A stretch of 51,863 nt of DNA from Bacteroidaceae bacterium (GTDB lineage: Bacteria; Bacteroidota; Bacteroidia; Bacteroidales; Bacteroidaceae): NCBI GenBank assembly GCA_017940565.1, contig JAGAYH010000047.1:1-51863 (forward strand), read 5' to 3'. A model generated the notes under the pieces. That model was given only the letters and a program-made list of their open reading frames with translations. It was not told the origin of the DNA and did no database searches. Position numbers and translations under genes: made by a program. This document shows positions 23,378 to 32,498 of the stretch, one piece after another (position 1 is the stretch's first letter; each line of letters begins with the position of its first letter).

Positions 23378-23385
23378 CAAAAGTA
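23378..23385 (-). promoter_or_regulatory. -7 element of the thrA promoter
   Basis: Minus-strand TACTTTTG, an exact TAnnTTTG match, giving a leader of about 180 bases. Between it and the tRNA-Leu terminator (23386-23574) nothing else was recognised. Confidence 0.55.
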
Positions 23386-23574
23386 CAAAGTTTTTCCCAT
23401 TCTGCTATTCTTTCCCGCTCTTTTTCTGCTTCTCATAGCTCGCCAAAGGCCGTTTTACCCGTTTCCTGATTGTTTCAAAGCTGTTTTTATCAATCCTATG
23501 ATCCATTTGGAATCGTCCAAGTGCTTTTTCGGAAAAACCAAGTCTGACTTGTTCCGTCATATGGCGGTTACTCC

Positions 23575-23613
23575 AAAAAACAGAGACATTCGGAATGACT
23601 CCAAATGCCTCTG
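23575..23613 (-). terminator. Terminator of the tRNA-Leu gene
   Basis: On the minus strand a 14-bp stem (23600-23613 with 23581-23594, two G-T pairs), a 5-base loop and six T residues. It stands five bases downstream of the tRNA and keeps the tRNA transcript separate from thrA. Confidence 0.88.
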
Positions 23614-23617
23614 AATG

Positions 23618-23698
23618 TGCGCCTGACAGGACTCGAACCTGCACGTCACAGACACCAGATCCTAAGTCTGGCGCGTCTACCAATTCCGCCACAAGCGC
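23618..23698 (-). tRNA. tRNA-Leu (anticodon TAG)
   Basis: 81 bases without encoded CCA. The acceptor arm GCGCTTG pairs with CAGGCGC (one G-T), discriminator A. The anticodon stem CCAGA/TCTGG holds CTTAGGA, giving TAG for CTA/CTN leucine codons. A long variable arm is present, as expected for leucine. Confidence 0.95.
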
Positions 23699-23711
23699 GT
23701 AAAATCGGATG

Positions 23712-23719
23712 CAAAGTTA
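23712..23719 (-). promoter_or_regulatory. -7 element of the tRNA-Leu promoter
   Basis: Minus-strand TAACTTTG, 13 bases upstream of the tRNA 5' end. No -33 match is evident. Confidence 0.65.
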
Positions 23720-23769
23720 ACGATTTTATAGCATAAATGTGGGTTAGTCTGCAAAAAAGAATGTTTCGC

Positions 23770-24804
23770 CTAAGGCTTTTCCCCTGTTTTCAAGTAGGCA
23801 CGTGCTGCCTCGATCATCGTGTCAAAACCCTGGCGGAAGTCCTCTTCGGTGAGTTCGACCCGCAAGTCAGGTTCAATACCTTCTTCCACGCAGTTCATAT
23901 CCTTGTCGAACATGGGGCAAGCTGAGAACCGCACAGACCAACCGTTGGGTAATTCGCTGTGAAAAGGCATTCCGCCGCCGCCGCCGGTGGGTGTGCCCAT
24001 GAGTGTGACGTTCTTGCACGCCCGCATGTACATGGCAAAGGTGTTGGCGGCGCTATATGTGCTACGGTTAGTCAGCACTACGGTCTTGCGTTGCCAGCGC
24101 ATGCCCTCGGCAGGTTTCACTTTGAGAGGTTCTGGCTTTGACATGGCGTCGTGGGCAGGCCCTGTCTTGTGTGCCATGTAGCCTCCCGTGATTTCTTCAT
24201 TGGTGAAACAGCCCGCCAGGTTTTGCGCCTCGGAGAGCATGCCGCCTTCGTTGTTGCGTATGTCAACGATCAGCCCGTTGCACATGGCCAGTTTGGTGAA
24301 CACTGCGTTGAGGTTGCCGCTGCCGTAGGCGTGGTCGAACGAACCGCAATAGATGTAGCCGATGTTATCGTCGAGAATGCGGTAGCGCAGTCCGGCAGAG
24401 ATGGCGTAGTCTTTGCCCAAGTAGCGGCGAAGCAGGCTGTCGCTGAAATTGGCAGGATAGTTTTCGAACCAATCCCAGTAGCGCGCCACATTGAATGAGG
24501 AGGTGAGGTTGACATGTCCGTCGCGGAGCTCGCGAAGCATGTGCGAGCACACCTCAAAAAGCTGTTCGCTGTTCATGGTGGGCACTATCTTCTGCCGGTA
24601 TCTTTCGTGCACCTCGTTCCAGTCGAGCTGGTGGGCGGCAGCCTTTTCTGGGAAGAAACAATAGTGCTCGTCCAGCGTGCGCCACAGGGCTTCGAAGTTG
24701 CCGGAGGGGGTGTTGTCGAACTCGTCTTCGGTTATGCAGCCGGCAAGGAGCCATGTCATGGCGGCCATGAGGCACAAACGTAGGATGGTGGCCGTTTTAT
24801 TCAT
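23770..24804 (-). CDS. S41 family peptidase, lipoprotein
   Basis: 344 residues. The signal ends in LLAGCITED, so the mature protein is lipid-anchored. An N-terminal helical domain (about 35-120, WRTLDEHYCFFPEKAAAH) resembles the tricorn-core N-terminal part. The peptidase core follows: GYIYCGSFDHAYGSG, then IVDIRNNEGGML, and NRSTYSAANTFAMYMR, which carries the catalytic Ser of S41 proteases. There is no PDZ domain visible. It probably degrades envelope proteins. It overlaps the upstream DUF3316 gene by four bases (ATGA). Confidence 0.85.
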   Translation of the reverse strand: MNKTATILRLCLMAAMTWLLAGCITEDEFDNTPSGNFEALWRTLDEHYCFFPEKAAAHQLDWNEVHERYRQKIVPTMNSEQLFEVCSHMLRELRDGHVNLTSSFNVARYWDWFENYPANFSDSLLRRYLGKDYAISAGLRYRILDDNIGYIYCGSFDHAYGSGNLNAVFTKLAMCNGLIVDIRNNEGGMLSEAQNLAGCFTNEEITGGYMAHKTGPAHDAMSKPEPLKVKPAEGMRWQRKTVVLTNRSTYSAANTFAMYMRACKNVTLMGTPTGGGGGMPFHSELPNGWSVRFSACPMFDKDMNCVEEGIEPDLRVELTEEDFRQGFDTMIEAARAYLKTGEKP

Positions 24805-25634
24805 AGTTCTGATGTGCGGTAGCGTGGTTTTACGAGTTGAAACGTTTTGACGTATCCGACCAGGAACGTGTGAGTCCAGTCGTGGGTTTTAAGATGATTG
24901 ACGTGGCTCTGGCGTATGCCGCACTGGTAGCCCACACGCACCACATGGGTGCCGACAGGCAGGTCCAGCGAGAGCATCTGGTTGAGATTGAAGGCCTGAA
25001 CGGGGTTTGTGACGCACACATTGTGGTCGTAGTGGCCGAGCGAAAAGATTTCGTAATACGATTGCGTGTAGTTAGGTGAAAACATGAGGCCTATAAGTGG
25101 CACTTCTATTTGATATCGTGCGCTCCATGTCCGATTTAGTAAACGGAAATCACAGATAGCGGCGGCCGAAAGTCCGATGTCGACGGCGGCGCGTGCTTGT
25201 GCCGGGTTGTTTCCGTTGCGTGTGTTGTAAACAAAGCCCAGGTGAGCGGCTGCCATAGGGCCAGCGAGCACTTTCAGGTTGGTTCTTGGCGACCATTGGT
25301 AGCGCCATGCGATGGTCCAGTCGACGCCTCCGGCAATGTCTTTGGCATCTTCCGTGGGCGAATTGCAGTATGCCAGGTTTCCTTGCAGGCTGTTCTGCAT
25401 GGCAATGTTGCCTTTCATCAGACGGGTGTGCCGGTTGTGCTCGCGCAGGATGCGCACGGTGGTACCGGTATATTCAGATGGTGAGAGGTAAGTGTCGAGC
25501 AGATTGTGGTAGCCCACGCCAAAGAGGGTGGCATGTGTGCGCAGGCGTGTCATAGGGCCGGTGTCCTGTGCCGGGGATGCGTTGTGCATTGTCAGGCACA
25601 GTATAAGGACGAGGGTCAGTTTGAGCCGTTTCAC
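24801..25634 (-). CDS. DUF3316-like outer-membrane-associated protein
   Basis: 277 residues with a signal peptide (MKRLKLTLVLILCLTMHNASPAQ). The remainder alternates short beta segments with aromatic ends (TIAWRYQWSPRTNLKVLAG, WSARYQIEVPLIGLMFSPNY, HVVRVGYQCGIRQ), typical of a small outer-membrane beta-barrel; it resembles DUF3316 proteins of Bacteroidetes. Function unknown. It sits between parC (27 bases upstream) and the S41 lipoprotein (overlapping), so the three probably share a transcript. Confidence 0.7.
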   Translation of the reverse strand: MKRLKLTLVLILCLTMHNASPAQDTGPMTRLRTHATLFGVGYHNLLDTYLSPSEYTGTTVRILREHNRHTRLMKGNIAMQNSLQGNLAYCNSPTEDAKDIAGGVDWTIAWRYQWSPRTNLKVLAGPMAAAHLGFVYNTRNGNNPAQARAAVDIGLSAAAICDFRLLNRTWSARYQIEVPLIGLMFSPNYTQSYYEIFSLGHYDHNVCVTNPVQAFNLNQMLSLDLPVGTHVVRVGYQCGIRQSHVNHLKTHDWTHTFLVGYVKTFQLVKPRYRTSEL

Positions 25635-25661
25635 GTGGGCAGCGGTGTATGGTGACTATAA

Positions 25662-28355
25662 TCAGAACAAGCGGCCCTGACCGAGGATTTCGTCTTTCAG
25701 TTCGTCGTCGCTCTTGTTGATGTCTGCGTCCATGTTTTCGTCAGGCTCAGTCTCCTCCTGTCTGTCCGCAGCCACTTCCTGTTCAGGTTCGGGCTGGCGC
25801 AGCGGAGGCAGTTCTTCCACCTGTCCGAGGGTGTATGTGGTCAGCCGCTTGCCCTTGGCCTTGAAACTTTTGATGCCGACAAACTGTTCTACGTCGATTT
25901 CTTCTTCTCCCCGGAAGGCATCATCGCCGCCGTAGGTCAGGCGAAGTCGGGGATAAGTCTCTTGTGTGAGCAGCAGCAAGCGGTTTTCGGCGTTCTCGCC
26001 CAAGAAAGAGTGAGGCTTGCTCGAGTCTGGCAGGCTAAAACGTTTGAGATAGGGGTAGCCGTTGTTGTCTGCGTCAACGAGTACAGCGCTCCATATCGTG
26101 GCGGCGTGGTATTTGCCGATATATTTCACGTTGGTTTCGTAATGGTTGTTCGGGTCAACGTCGGTCATATAGTAGTTGCCGTTTTCCAGGATTACCATAA
26201 TGCGGTCGTCGGCGGCAAATTCGCCCAGATATTGCCCGTGGTCGTCGAAGTTAAGCCGTTGTGTGTCGTTGTCAAACCAGACCTTGCGGCCGCCAAGTGT
26301 TGATGCGCCGTGGCTTTTCAGCACGATGCGATACACAGGGTTCTTGGTAACCAGATTTCCCTGGCTCTGGCGCCCCTTTATCTTAAGGTCGGCAAAATCC
26401 AGGTCAAAGGAGATCTTCTTTAACTTCGGTTGAGGTTTCAGCATCACCTTCACCACTTCGGCTTCACCGTTCGGATTGGCAGTGAAGTACACCACGCGGC
26501 TGCCCGGGGTGCCTATTGTGACGTCATACTCGTGGTCTCGTGTGATGCTTGTCACGTTAAATCGCTTCTGAAAGTAACTTCCTTTGCGCCCGTCGTGATA
26601 TATCAGATTGTATATCGTACGCTTGTCATTCTTTTTGAATACAGCCACGTGGATAACTTCGGCTTTGCGCCCCTCACGTTTTGATTTCTCTGTCTCACCT
26701 ATGAACAGTTTCTCCTGAATGCGGGTCACCTTGTACGTACCGTCGCGATAGAAGAGAATAATGTCGTCCAGGTCGGAGCAGGGACCGATGAGTTCGTCTT
26801 TTTTAAGGGCAGTGCCTATGAAACCTTCGTCATGGTTGATGTAAAGTTTCTGATTGGCTTCAGCTACTTTGGCTGCCTCAATCGTATCAAAGGATGCAAT
26901 CTCCGTGCGTCGGGGATGCTGTGCGCCATATTTTGACTTTAGCAGTTCAAACCAGTTGCACGTCACCTCAATCATGTTTTTGAGGTCCTTTTCAATCCGA
27001 GCCATTTCCTCGCGAAGCCGCACCATGGCTTCCTCGGCTTTGTCCTTGTTAAACCTGGCTATGCGTTGCATCTTGATTTCAAGGAGTCGCAGTATGTCAT
27101 CCTTCGTTACCTCCCGTACCATTTGCGGATAGAAGGGCGTGAGCCGCTCGTCGATGTGCTCACACAGCTCGTCGGTTGACGCAGCATTCTCAAAGCCTTT
27201 GTCTTTATAGATTCGTTCGTTGATGAAAATACTTTCCAGCGACGCATAGTGAAGCTGTTCCAGCAGTTCGGCGTGTTTAATCTCCAGTTCCTTTTGCAAA
27301 AGCGCCTTTGTATTGTCCACCGAATGGCGCAACACGTCGCTCACCGTCATGAAGACCGGCTTGTTGTCTTCAATCACGCAGCAGTTGGGCGACACACTCA
27401 CTTCGCAATCCGTGAAAGCGTACAAAGCATCAATTGCTTTGTCACTACTGGTGCCCGGAGTCAGATGTACCACAATCTCTGCTTGAGATGCCGTGTTGTC
27501 ATCCACACGTCGCGCGGCTATCTTGCCTTTTTCAATCGCCTTCAGAATGGAGTCAATCAGTGTCGGGCTTGTCTTGCCGTAGGGCATGTCCGTTATGACC
27601 AGTGTCTTGTTGTCCAGTTTACTAATCTTTGTTCGGATGCGAAGCGAGCCGCCTCGGGCTCCGTCGTTGTATTTTGAGACATCCATGCGCCCGCCTGTGA
27701 GAAAGTCGGGATAGAGCTTGAACGGCTCGCCTTTTAGATAGGCTACTGCCGCGTCACACAGTTCACCCAAATTATGAGGCAGGATTTTCGCGCTCAGACC
27801 AACGGCTATGCCTTCCGCTCCCTGCGCCAAAAGCAGCGGGAACTTTACCGGTAGTGTCACCGGTTCCTGATTCCGGCCGTCGTATGACAACTTCCATTCC
27901 GTTGTTTTTGCGTTAAACATCACGTCAAGCGCCAGTTTCGACAGCCTGGCCTCAATGTATCTCGGCGCAGCGGCGGCATCGCCTGTCAGAACGTTGCCCC
28001 AGTTCCCCTGACAGTCTACCAACAGCTCTTTTTGTCCCAGTTGCACCAGCGCACCGTAGATTGACGCGTCGCCGTGGGGGTGAAACTGCATCGTATGGCC
28101 CACGATGTTCGCCACCTTGTTGTAGCGGCCGTCGTCCATGCGCTTCATGGAGTAAAGGATGCGCCGCTGCACTGGTTTCAGGCCGTCGGCCAGATGAGGC
28201 ACGGCGCGGTCAAGAATCACGTAGCTCGCGTAGTCAAGAAACCAGTTGCGGTACATACCCGGCAAACGCCACCTGCCGCCACCGCTCGTGGCTGCCGGCG
28301 CATCTTCGGGACGGTAAGAGGCATGAGCCTCGGGGATTGTCGTCTGTTCGTCCAT
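25662..28355 (-). CDS. parC: DNA topoisomerase IV subunit A (ParC/GyrA family)
   Basis: 897 residues from the chosen start. The winged-helix core begins at GMYRNWFLDYASYVILDRAVPHLADGLKPVQRRILYSM; the catalytic Tyr is in AAAAPRYIEARLS. The C-terminal half contains beta-pinwheel blades, with GRQSQGNLV where gyrase would carry QRRGGKG. The absence of a true GyrA box favours topoisomerase IV, which decatenates replicated chromosomes with ParE. The acidic tail is typical. The frame is open 23 codons further upstream, but the promoter -7 box (28391-28398) lies inside that part, so the ATG at 28355 is the real start. Confidence 0.9.
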   Translation of the reverse strand: MDEQTTIPEAHASYRPEDAPAATSGGGRWRLPGMYRNWFLDYASYVILDRAVPHLADGLKPVQRRILYSMKRMDDGRYNKVANIVGHTMQFHPHGDASIYGALVQLGQKELLVDCQGNWGNVLTGDAAAAPRYIEARLSKLALDVMFNAKTTEWKLSYDGRNQEPVTLPVKFPLLLAQGAEGIAVGLSAKILPHNLGELCDAAVAYLKGEPFKLYPDFLTGGRMDVSKYNDGARGGSLRIRTKISKLDNKTLVITDMPYGKTSPTLIDSILKAIEKGKIAARRVDDNTASQAEIVVHLTPGTSSDKAIDALYAFTDCEVSVSPNCCVIEDNKPVFMTVSDVLRHSVDNTKALLQKELEIKHAELLEQLHYASLESIFINERIYKDKGFENAASTDELCEHIDERLTPFYPQMVREVTKDDILRLLEIKMQRIARFNKDKAEEAMVRLREEMARIEKDLKNMIEVTCNWFELLKSKYGAQHPRRTEIASFDTIEAAKVAEANQKLYINHDEGFIGTALKKDELIGPCSDLDDIILFYRDGTYKVTRIQEKLFIGETEKSKREGRKAEVIHVAVFKKNDKRTIYNLIYHDGRKGSYFQKRFNVTSITRDHEYDVTIGTPGSRVVYFTANPNGEAEVVKVMLKPQPKLKKISFDLDFADLKIKGRQSQGNLVTKNPVYRIVLKSHGASTLGGRKVWFDNDTQRLNFDDHGQYLGEFAADDRIMVILENGNYYMTDVDPNNHYETNVKYIGKYHAATIWSAVLVDADNNGYPYLKRFSLPDSSKPHSFLGENAENRLLLLTQETYPRLRLTYGGDDAFRGEEEIDVEQFVGIKSFKAKGKRLTTYTLGQVEELPPLRQPEPEQEVAADRQEETEPDENMDADINKSDDELKDEILGQGRLF

Positions 28356-28390
28356 TTCGGCTATATCTATGGGTCGGTTAAAATCAACAG

Positions 28391-28398
28391 CAAAGTTA
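28391..28398 (-). promoter_or_regulatory. -7 element of the parC promoter, which fixes the parC start
   Basis: Minus-strand TAACTTTG. Transcription would start near 28385, downstream of two in-frame ATG codons (28424, 28418) that would otherwise be chosen. The remaining start is the ATG at 28355. Confidence 0.65.
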
Positions 28399-28512
28399 CG
28401 ATTTTTTTTTGAAGCCATGTCCAAAACGGCGGGTCTGATATAAATTTTCTTATCTCAAACCTATTTTTTGCTTTTTCCCACTCCAAGAGAGGCAGGAGTG
28501 CGGGAAATTTCG

Positions 28513-28520
28513 TATTTTTG
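28513..28520 (+). promoter_or_regulatory. -7 element of the glyS operon promoter
   Basis: TATTTTTG, matching TAnnTTTG, 43 bases upstream of glyS. No clear -33 element. Confidence 0.6.
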
Positions 28521-28563
28521 CACGTAAAACAGTTAATGTCTATCTAAAAACAAAAAACGAACG

Positions 28564-30108
28564 ATGGCACAACAAGAAGATGTGTTTAAGAAGATTGTCT
28601 CGCACTCTAAGGAGTACGGCTTCGTGTTTCCCTCAAGTGAAATATACGACGGGCTGGGCGCAGTGTACGACTACGGTCAGCTGGGCGTGGAGCTGAAAAA
28701 CAATATAAAGCAATACTGGTGGCAGTCGATGGTGCTGCTCAACGACAACATCGTCGGTCTCGACTCTGCAGTGTTCATGCACCCCACGGTGTGGAAGGCA
28801 AGCGGCCACGTGGACGCTTTCAACGACCCGCTGATTGACAACCGCGACTCGAAGAAGCGCTACCGCGCCGACGTATTGATTGAAGACCAGATTCAAAAGT
28901 ACGAGGACAAGGCGCAGAAGGAGGTGGACAAAGCCCGCAAGCGTTTTGGCGAGAGTTTTGACGAGACGCTGTTCCGCCAAACGAACCCGCGCGTTCTCGG
29001 ACACATGGAAAAACGCGATGCCCTGGAGATGCGCTACAAGAAAGCCATGGAAGCAAACGACCTGGCCGAGATACGTCAAATTATCGTGGACGAGGAAATT
29101 GTCTGCCCCATCAGCGGTACGCGCAACTGGACTGACGTACGACAGTTTAACCTGATGTTCAAAACGGAGATGGGCTCAACGGCCGACGGGGCGATGACAG
29201 TGTATCTGAGACCCGAGACGGCGCAGGGCATCTTCGTGAATTATCTGAATGTGCAGAAGACCGGGCGCATGAAGGTACCCTTTGGCATCGCACAGATAGG
29301 CAAGGCGTTCCGCAACGAAATAGTTGCGCGCCAATTTATCTTCCGTATGCGAGAGTTTGAGCAAATGGAGATGCAGTATTTCGTAAAACCGGGAACGGAA
29401 ATCGAATGGTTCAACTACTGGAAGGCACAACGGATGAAGTGGCACCAAGCTTTGGGCTTCGGAACGGAGAATTATCGCTTCCATGACCATGAGAAACTGG
29501 CGCACTACGCGAATGCAGCGACAGATATCGAATTCCGCATGCCCTTTGGCTTTAAGGAGGTGGAAGGAATCCATTCCCGCACCGACTTTGACCTGCGTCA
29601 GCACGAGAAATACAGCGGTAAGAGCATCAAATACTTTGATCCGGAAACGAATGAAAGTTATACACCGTACGACATCGAGACCTCCATTGGCGTGGACCGT
29701 ATGTTCCTCACTGTGATGTGCCACTCGTTCGAAGAACAGACGCTTGAAGGCGGCGACACACGCACGGTGCTGCATCTGCCAGCGCCATTGGCTCCAATCA
29801 AGTTGGCCGTGCTGCCGCTCGTAAAGAAAGACGGGCTGCCGGAGAAGGCACGTGAGATTGTCAACAACCTGAAATTCCATTTCAACACCAAATACGACGA
29901 GAAAGACTCCATAGGCAAGCGCTACCGTCGTCAAGATGCGATAGGCACTCCCTATTGTGTCACCGTGGACCACGATACATTGCAGGACAATCAGGTGACT
30001 CTGCGCGACCGTGACACGATGGAGCAGCGCCGGGTTCCCATCAGCGAGTTGCAACATTTGCTGGAAGAGCGCGTAAGTCTGACATCGTTGCTGAAAAAAT
30101 TGGTATAA
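28564..30108 (+). CDS. glyS: Glycyl-tRNA synthetase, class II alpha2 type
   Basis: 514 residues. The homodimeric, eukaryote-like type found in Bacteroidetes. The N-terminus FVFPSSEIYDGLGAVYDYGQLGVELKNNIKQYWW, motif 2 around FRNEIVARQFIFRMREFEQMEMQYFV, and motif 3 with the catalytic Arg near SIGVDRMFLTVM are present. The anticodon-binding domain lies at the C-terminus. It charges tRNA-Gly. An FKBP lipoprotein, folP and cdaA follow on the same strand. Confidence 0.95.
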   Translation: MAQQEDVFKKIVSHSKEYGFVFPSSEIYDGLGAVYDYGQLGVELKNNIKQYWWQSMVLLNDNIVGLDSAVFMHPTVWKASGHVDAFNDPLIDNRDSKKRYRADVLIEDQIQKYEDKAQKEVDKARKRFGESFDETLFRQTNPRVLGHMEKRDALEMRYKKAMEANDLAEIRQIIVDEEIVCPISGTRNWTDVRQFNLMFKTEMGSTADGAMTVYLRPETAQGIFVNYLNVQKTGRMKVPFGIAQIGKAFRNEIVARQFIFRMREFEQMEMQYFVKPGTEIEWFNYWKAQRMKWHQALGFGTENYRFHDHEKLAHYANAATDIEFRMPFGFKEVEGIHSRTDFDLRQHEKYSGKSIKYFDPETNESYTPYDIETSIGVDRMFLTVMCHSFEEQTLEGGDTRTVLHLPAPLAPIKLAVLPLVKKDGLPEKAREIVNNLKFHFNTKYDEKDSIGKRYRRQDAIGTPYCVTVDHDTLQDNQVTLRDRDTMEQRRVPISELQHLLEERVSLTSLLKKLV

Positions 30109-30138
30109 GTTTTTTTATGTGAAAGATAAGAGGTGGAC

Positions 30139-30798
30139 ATGAAACATATAGTCAAGACATTTTGCCTGTTGGCCTTGGGCATGCTTGGTCTGTGGGCTTG
30201 CAGCGACGATGACGGAGCTACGGACGAGTACTCCGACTGGCAGGCACGCAACGAGGCTTATTTTGCCTCGCAGATGGCAACGGCACGTACAGCCATTGCT
30301 GCCGCAAAACAGGCACATGGCGCGGCGTGGGAGGAGCATTGCGGCTGGAAAACGTTCGTTTCGTTCCGCCACGACGAGAATCAACCGACGAAAGCCGGCG
30401 ACAGCATCGTGGTAGAGGTGCTTGAAAAAGGCGAAGGTCGTGTTACCCCGTACATCAACGACTCTGTGCGCATCTTTTACCGCGGCCGGCTGATTCCAAG
30501 TGCGAGCTATCCCGAAGGAATGGTGTTTGCCTACAGCGGACAGTCGTCGAAGTATGAGGACATCTTCAATGTGGCCACCGCCGTGCCCACAACACGGCGT
30601 GCCTACTCGTTTGTTACGGGCTTTTCGACGGCTTTGCTGCACATGCACACGGGCGACCGTTGGCGTATCTACCTGCCGGCGGCACTGGGCTACGGCAAAG
30701 TGGAGCAGGGGAGCATTCCGGCTTACAGTACCCTCGTGTTTGAGGTGAAGATGCTGGCCTTCTTCCGGAGCGGAGCCGTGGTAACGCCGTGGAACTGA
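30139..30798 (+). CDS. FKBP-type peptidyl-prolyl isomerase, lipoprotein
   Basis: 219 residues from the ATG (a GTG lies two codons earlier). The lipoprotein signal ends in LGLWACSDDD. The FKBP domain covers about 90-215: GDSIVVEVLEKGEGRVTPYINDSVRIFYRGRLI, then VTGFSTALLHMHTGDRWRIYLPAALGYG and IPAYSTLVFEVKMLAF, the strands that form the proline-binding cavity. It probably assists folding in the periplasm or at the surface. folP starts 9 bases after its stop codon. Confidence 0.9.
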   Translation: MKHIVKTFCLLALGMLGLWACSDDDGATDEYSDWQARNEAYFASQMATARTAIAAAKQAHGAAWEEHCGWKTFVSFRHDENQPTKAGDSIVVEVLEKGEGRVTPYINDSVRIFYRGRLIPSASYPEGMVFAYSGQSSKYEDIFNVATAVPTTRRAYSFVTGFSTALLHMHTGDRWRIYLPAALGYGKVEQGSIPAYSTLVFEVKMLAFFRSGAVVTPWN

Positions 30799-30807
30799 TT
30801 TAAGCCT

Positions 30808-31644
30808 ATGCTGTCAATCAATGTAAACGGACGTCTGTTGGACTTGTCCTCGCCGAAGGTGATGGGCATAGTGAACGTGACGCCCGATTCTTTTTATACG
30901 TCAAGCCGCGTTGGCGACGAAGCGGCCCTTCGTTGCCGCGTGGAGCAGATGAGAGCCGAGGGTGCCGACATGATTGACATCGGAGCCTGTTCCACACGTC
31001 CCGGAGCCGATACGGTGGCGCCAGATGAGGAGATGAAACGCTTGGAATGGGCTTTGAAAACCGTTTGCTCGGAGTGGCCCGAAGCCATCATTTCCGTAGA
31101 CACGTTCCGCAGCGAGGTGGCGAAGATGAGTGTTGAGGAATATGGTGCAGCAATCGTCAATGACATTTCGGCAGGTGACTTGGACGGAAATATGTTTGAC
31201 ACGGTGGCGCGTATGCGCGTTCCTTATATTATAATGCACATGAAAGGCCGGCCTGCCACCATGCAACAGGCTCCGAAGTATGATGACGTGGTGAGCGAGG
31301 TGGTGATGTATCTGGCCGGAAAGGTTGCGGCGTTGCGGGAGAGGGGCGTTGCCGACATTATCATTGACCCTGGCTTCGGTTTCGGCAAGACGCTTGAACA
31401 CAACTACGAGTTGCTGGCCCACTTGTCGGCCCTGCACGAACTGGAGTGCCCTCTGCTGGTCGGCATGTCGCGCAAGAGCATGGTTTATCGCCTTTTGGAG
31501 CAAACACCGGAGGAGGCGCTCAACGGTACCACGGTGGTAAACACGATGGCCTTGTTGCAAGGAGCCAACATATTGCGCGTGCACGACGTCAGAGCCGCTG
31601 TGGAGGCGGTGCGTATCTGTGAGAAAATGAAAGAACAACAATAA
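30808..31644 (+). CDS. folP: Dihydropteroate synthase
   Basis: 278 residues. Signatures: VMGIVNVTPDSFYTSSR at the N-terminus, GADMIDIGACSTRPGAD, and INDISAGDLDGNM; the pterin-binding Lys/Arg are near SRKSMVYRLL, with DPGFGFGKTLEHNYELL before it. It joins pterin pyrophosphate and pABA to dihydropteroate, the step blocked by sulfonamides. cdaA begins 12 bases downstream; the folP-cdaA neighbourhood is seen in Bacteroidetes. Confidence 0.96.
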   Translation: MLSINVNGRLLDLSSPKVMGIVNVTPDSFYTSSRVGDEAALRCRVEQMRAEGADMIDIGACSTRPGADTVAPDEEMKRLEWALKTVCSEWPEAIISVDTFRSEVAKMSVEEYGAAIVNDISAGDLDGNMFDTVARMRVPYIIMHMKGRPATMQQAPKYDDVVSEVVMYLAGKVAALRERGVADIIIDPGFGFGKTLEHNYELLAHLSALHELECPLLVGMSRKSMVYRLLEQTPEEALNGTTVVNTMALLQGANILRVHDVRAAVEAVRICEKMKEQQ

Positions 31645-31656
31645 AAGACAGAACAT

Positions 31657-32424
31657 ATGATTTCTTTCGGCATCAAAGACGTGATTGACATTCTGCTGGT
31701 GGCTTTCTTGCTCTACTACATCTATCGTCTGATGAAGCGTTCCAGTGCTGCCAACATTTTCACGGGTATCATTATTTTCATTCTCGTTTGGATTGTCGTT
31801 TCCCAGATTTTTTCGATGCGCCTGCTTGGAACTATTCTCGACAAACTGGTGAGTATGGGAGCGCTGGCCCTGGTTGTGCTGTTCCAGGAAGAGATTCGCC
31901 GTTTCTTTTCTTCAATTGGCACGCGCAGTTCCCGACTTTCGTTCCCCGGTCTTTTCCGTTCGCGGCGCCATGACCCGCATCGTGAAGAATATCTCCCAGT
32001 TGTCATGGCCTGTAAAAACATGAGCCGCGATAAAGTGGGCGCACTCATCGTTTTGGAACAAAACGTAGGGCTGAGTGAATACATTGGTTCTGGCGACCTG
32101 ATCAACGCTGACATTTCGCAGCGCCTCATTGAAAACTTGTTTTTCAAGAACAGCCCGCTCCATGACGGGGCTGTCATCATCCGCGGAGGACGTATTGCCG
32201 CCGCTGGCTGTATTCTGCCGGTTTCTCACAATGCAGACATTCCCAAAAGCCTTGGTCTGCGCCACCGTGCCGCTCTCGGCATCTCGCAAAAAACAGATGC
32301 CGTCAGCATCATTGTATCTGAAGAGACCGGTAGCATATCCGTGGCGCGCGGAGGCCAATTCCGTCTGGCCATTACCGCTGACGAGCTGGAGAATTTCCTG
32401 AACAATCCCGACCTGTTGGAATAA
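31657..32424 (+). CDS. cdaA: Diadenylate cyclase (c-di-AMP synthase), CdaA type
   Basis: 255 residues. Three membrane segments occupy about 1-80 (VIDILLVAFLLYYIYRL, NIFTGIIIFILVWIVV, LVSMGALALVVLFQEE). The DAC domain follows: NSPLHDGAVIIRGGRIAAAGCILPVS carries the DGA motif, and LGLRHRAALG the RHR motif of the ATP site. It makes c-di-AMP, which controls potassium and osmotic balance. In Gram-positive relatives cdaA sits next to glmM; here it follows folP, while a GlmM-type gene is 17 kb away. Confidence 0.95.
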   Translation: MISFGIKDVIDILLVAFLLYYIYRLMKRSSAANIFTGIIIFILVWIVVSQIFSMRLLGTILDKLVSMGALALVVLFQEEIRRFFSSIGTRSSRLSFPGLFRSRRHDPHREEYLPVVMACKNMSRDKVGALIVLEQNVGLSEYIGSGDLINADISQRLIENLFFKNSPLHDGAVIIRGGRIAAAGCILPVSHNADIPKSLGLRHRAALGISQKTDAVSIIVSEETGSISVARGGQFRLAITADELENFLNNPDLLE

Positions 32425-32455
32425 GCCGCGACGTATGTCCGATTTATAATGAAAT

Positions 32456-32498
32456 AACTCCGATTTGAAAAAAGACAAATCGGAGTTGCTTTGTTTTT
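32456..32498 (+). terminator. Terminator after cdaA
   Basis: A perfect 12-bp stem (32456-32467 with 32476-32487) with an A-rich loop, then a T-rich tail. Its T tail overlaps the stop codon of the convergent MFS gene, and it may act in both directions. Confidence 0.88.

Noticed and set aside
23405-23692. Minus-strand open frame beginning MAELVDAPDLGSGV
   Set aside because: Its first 25 codons are the antisense-free reading of tRNA-Leu itself and its terminator region; this is a well-known false gene over tRNA-Leu loci.
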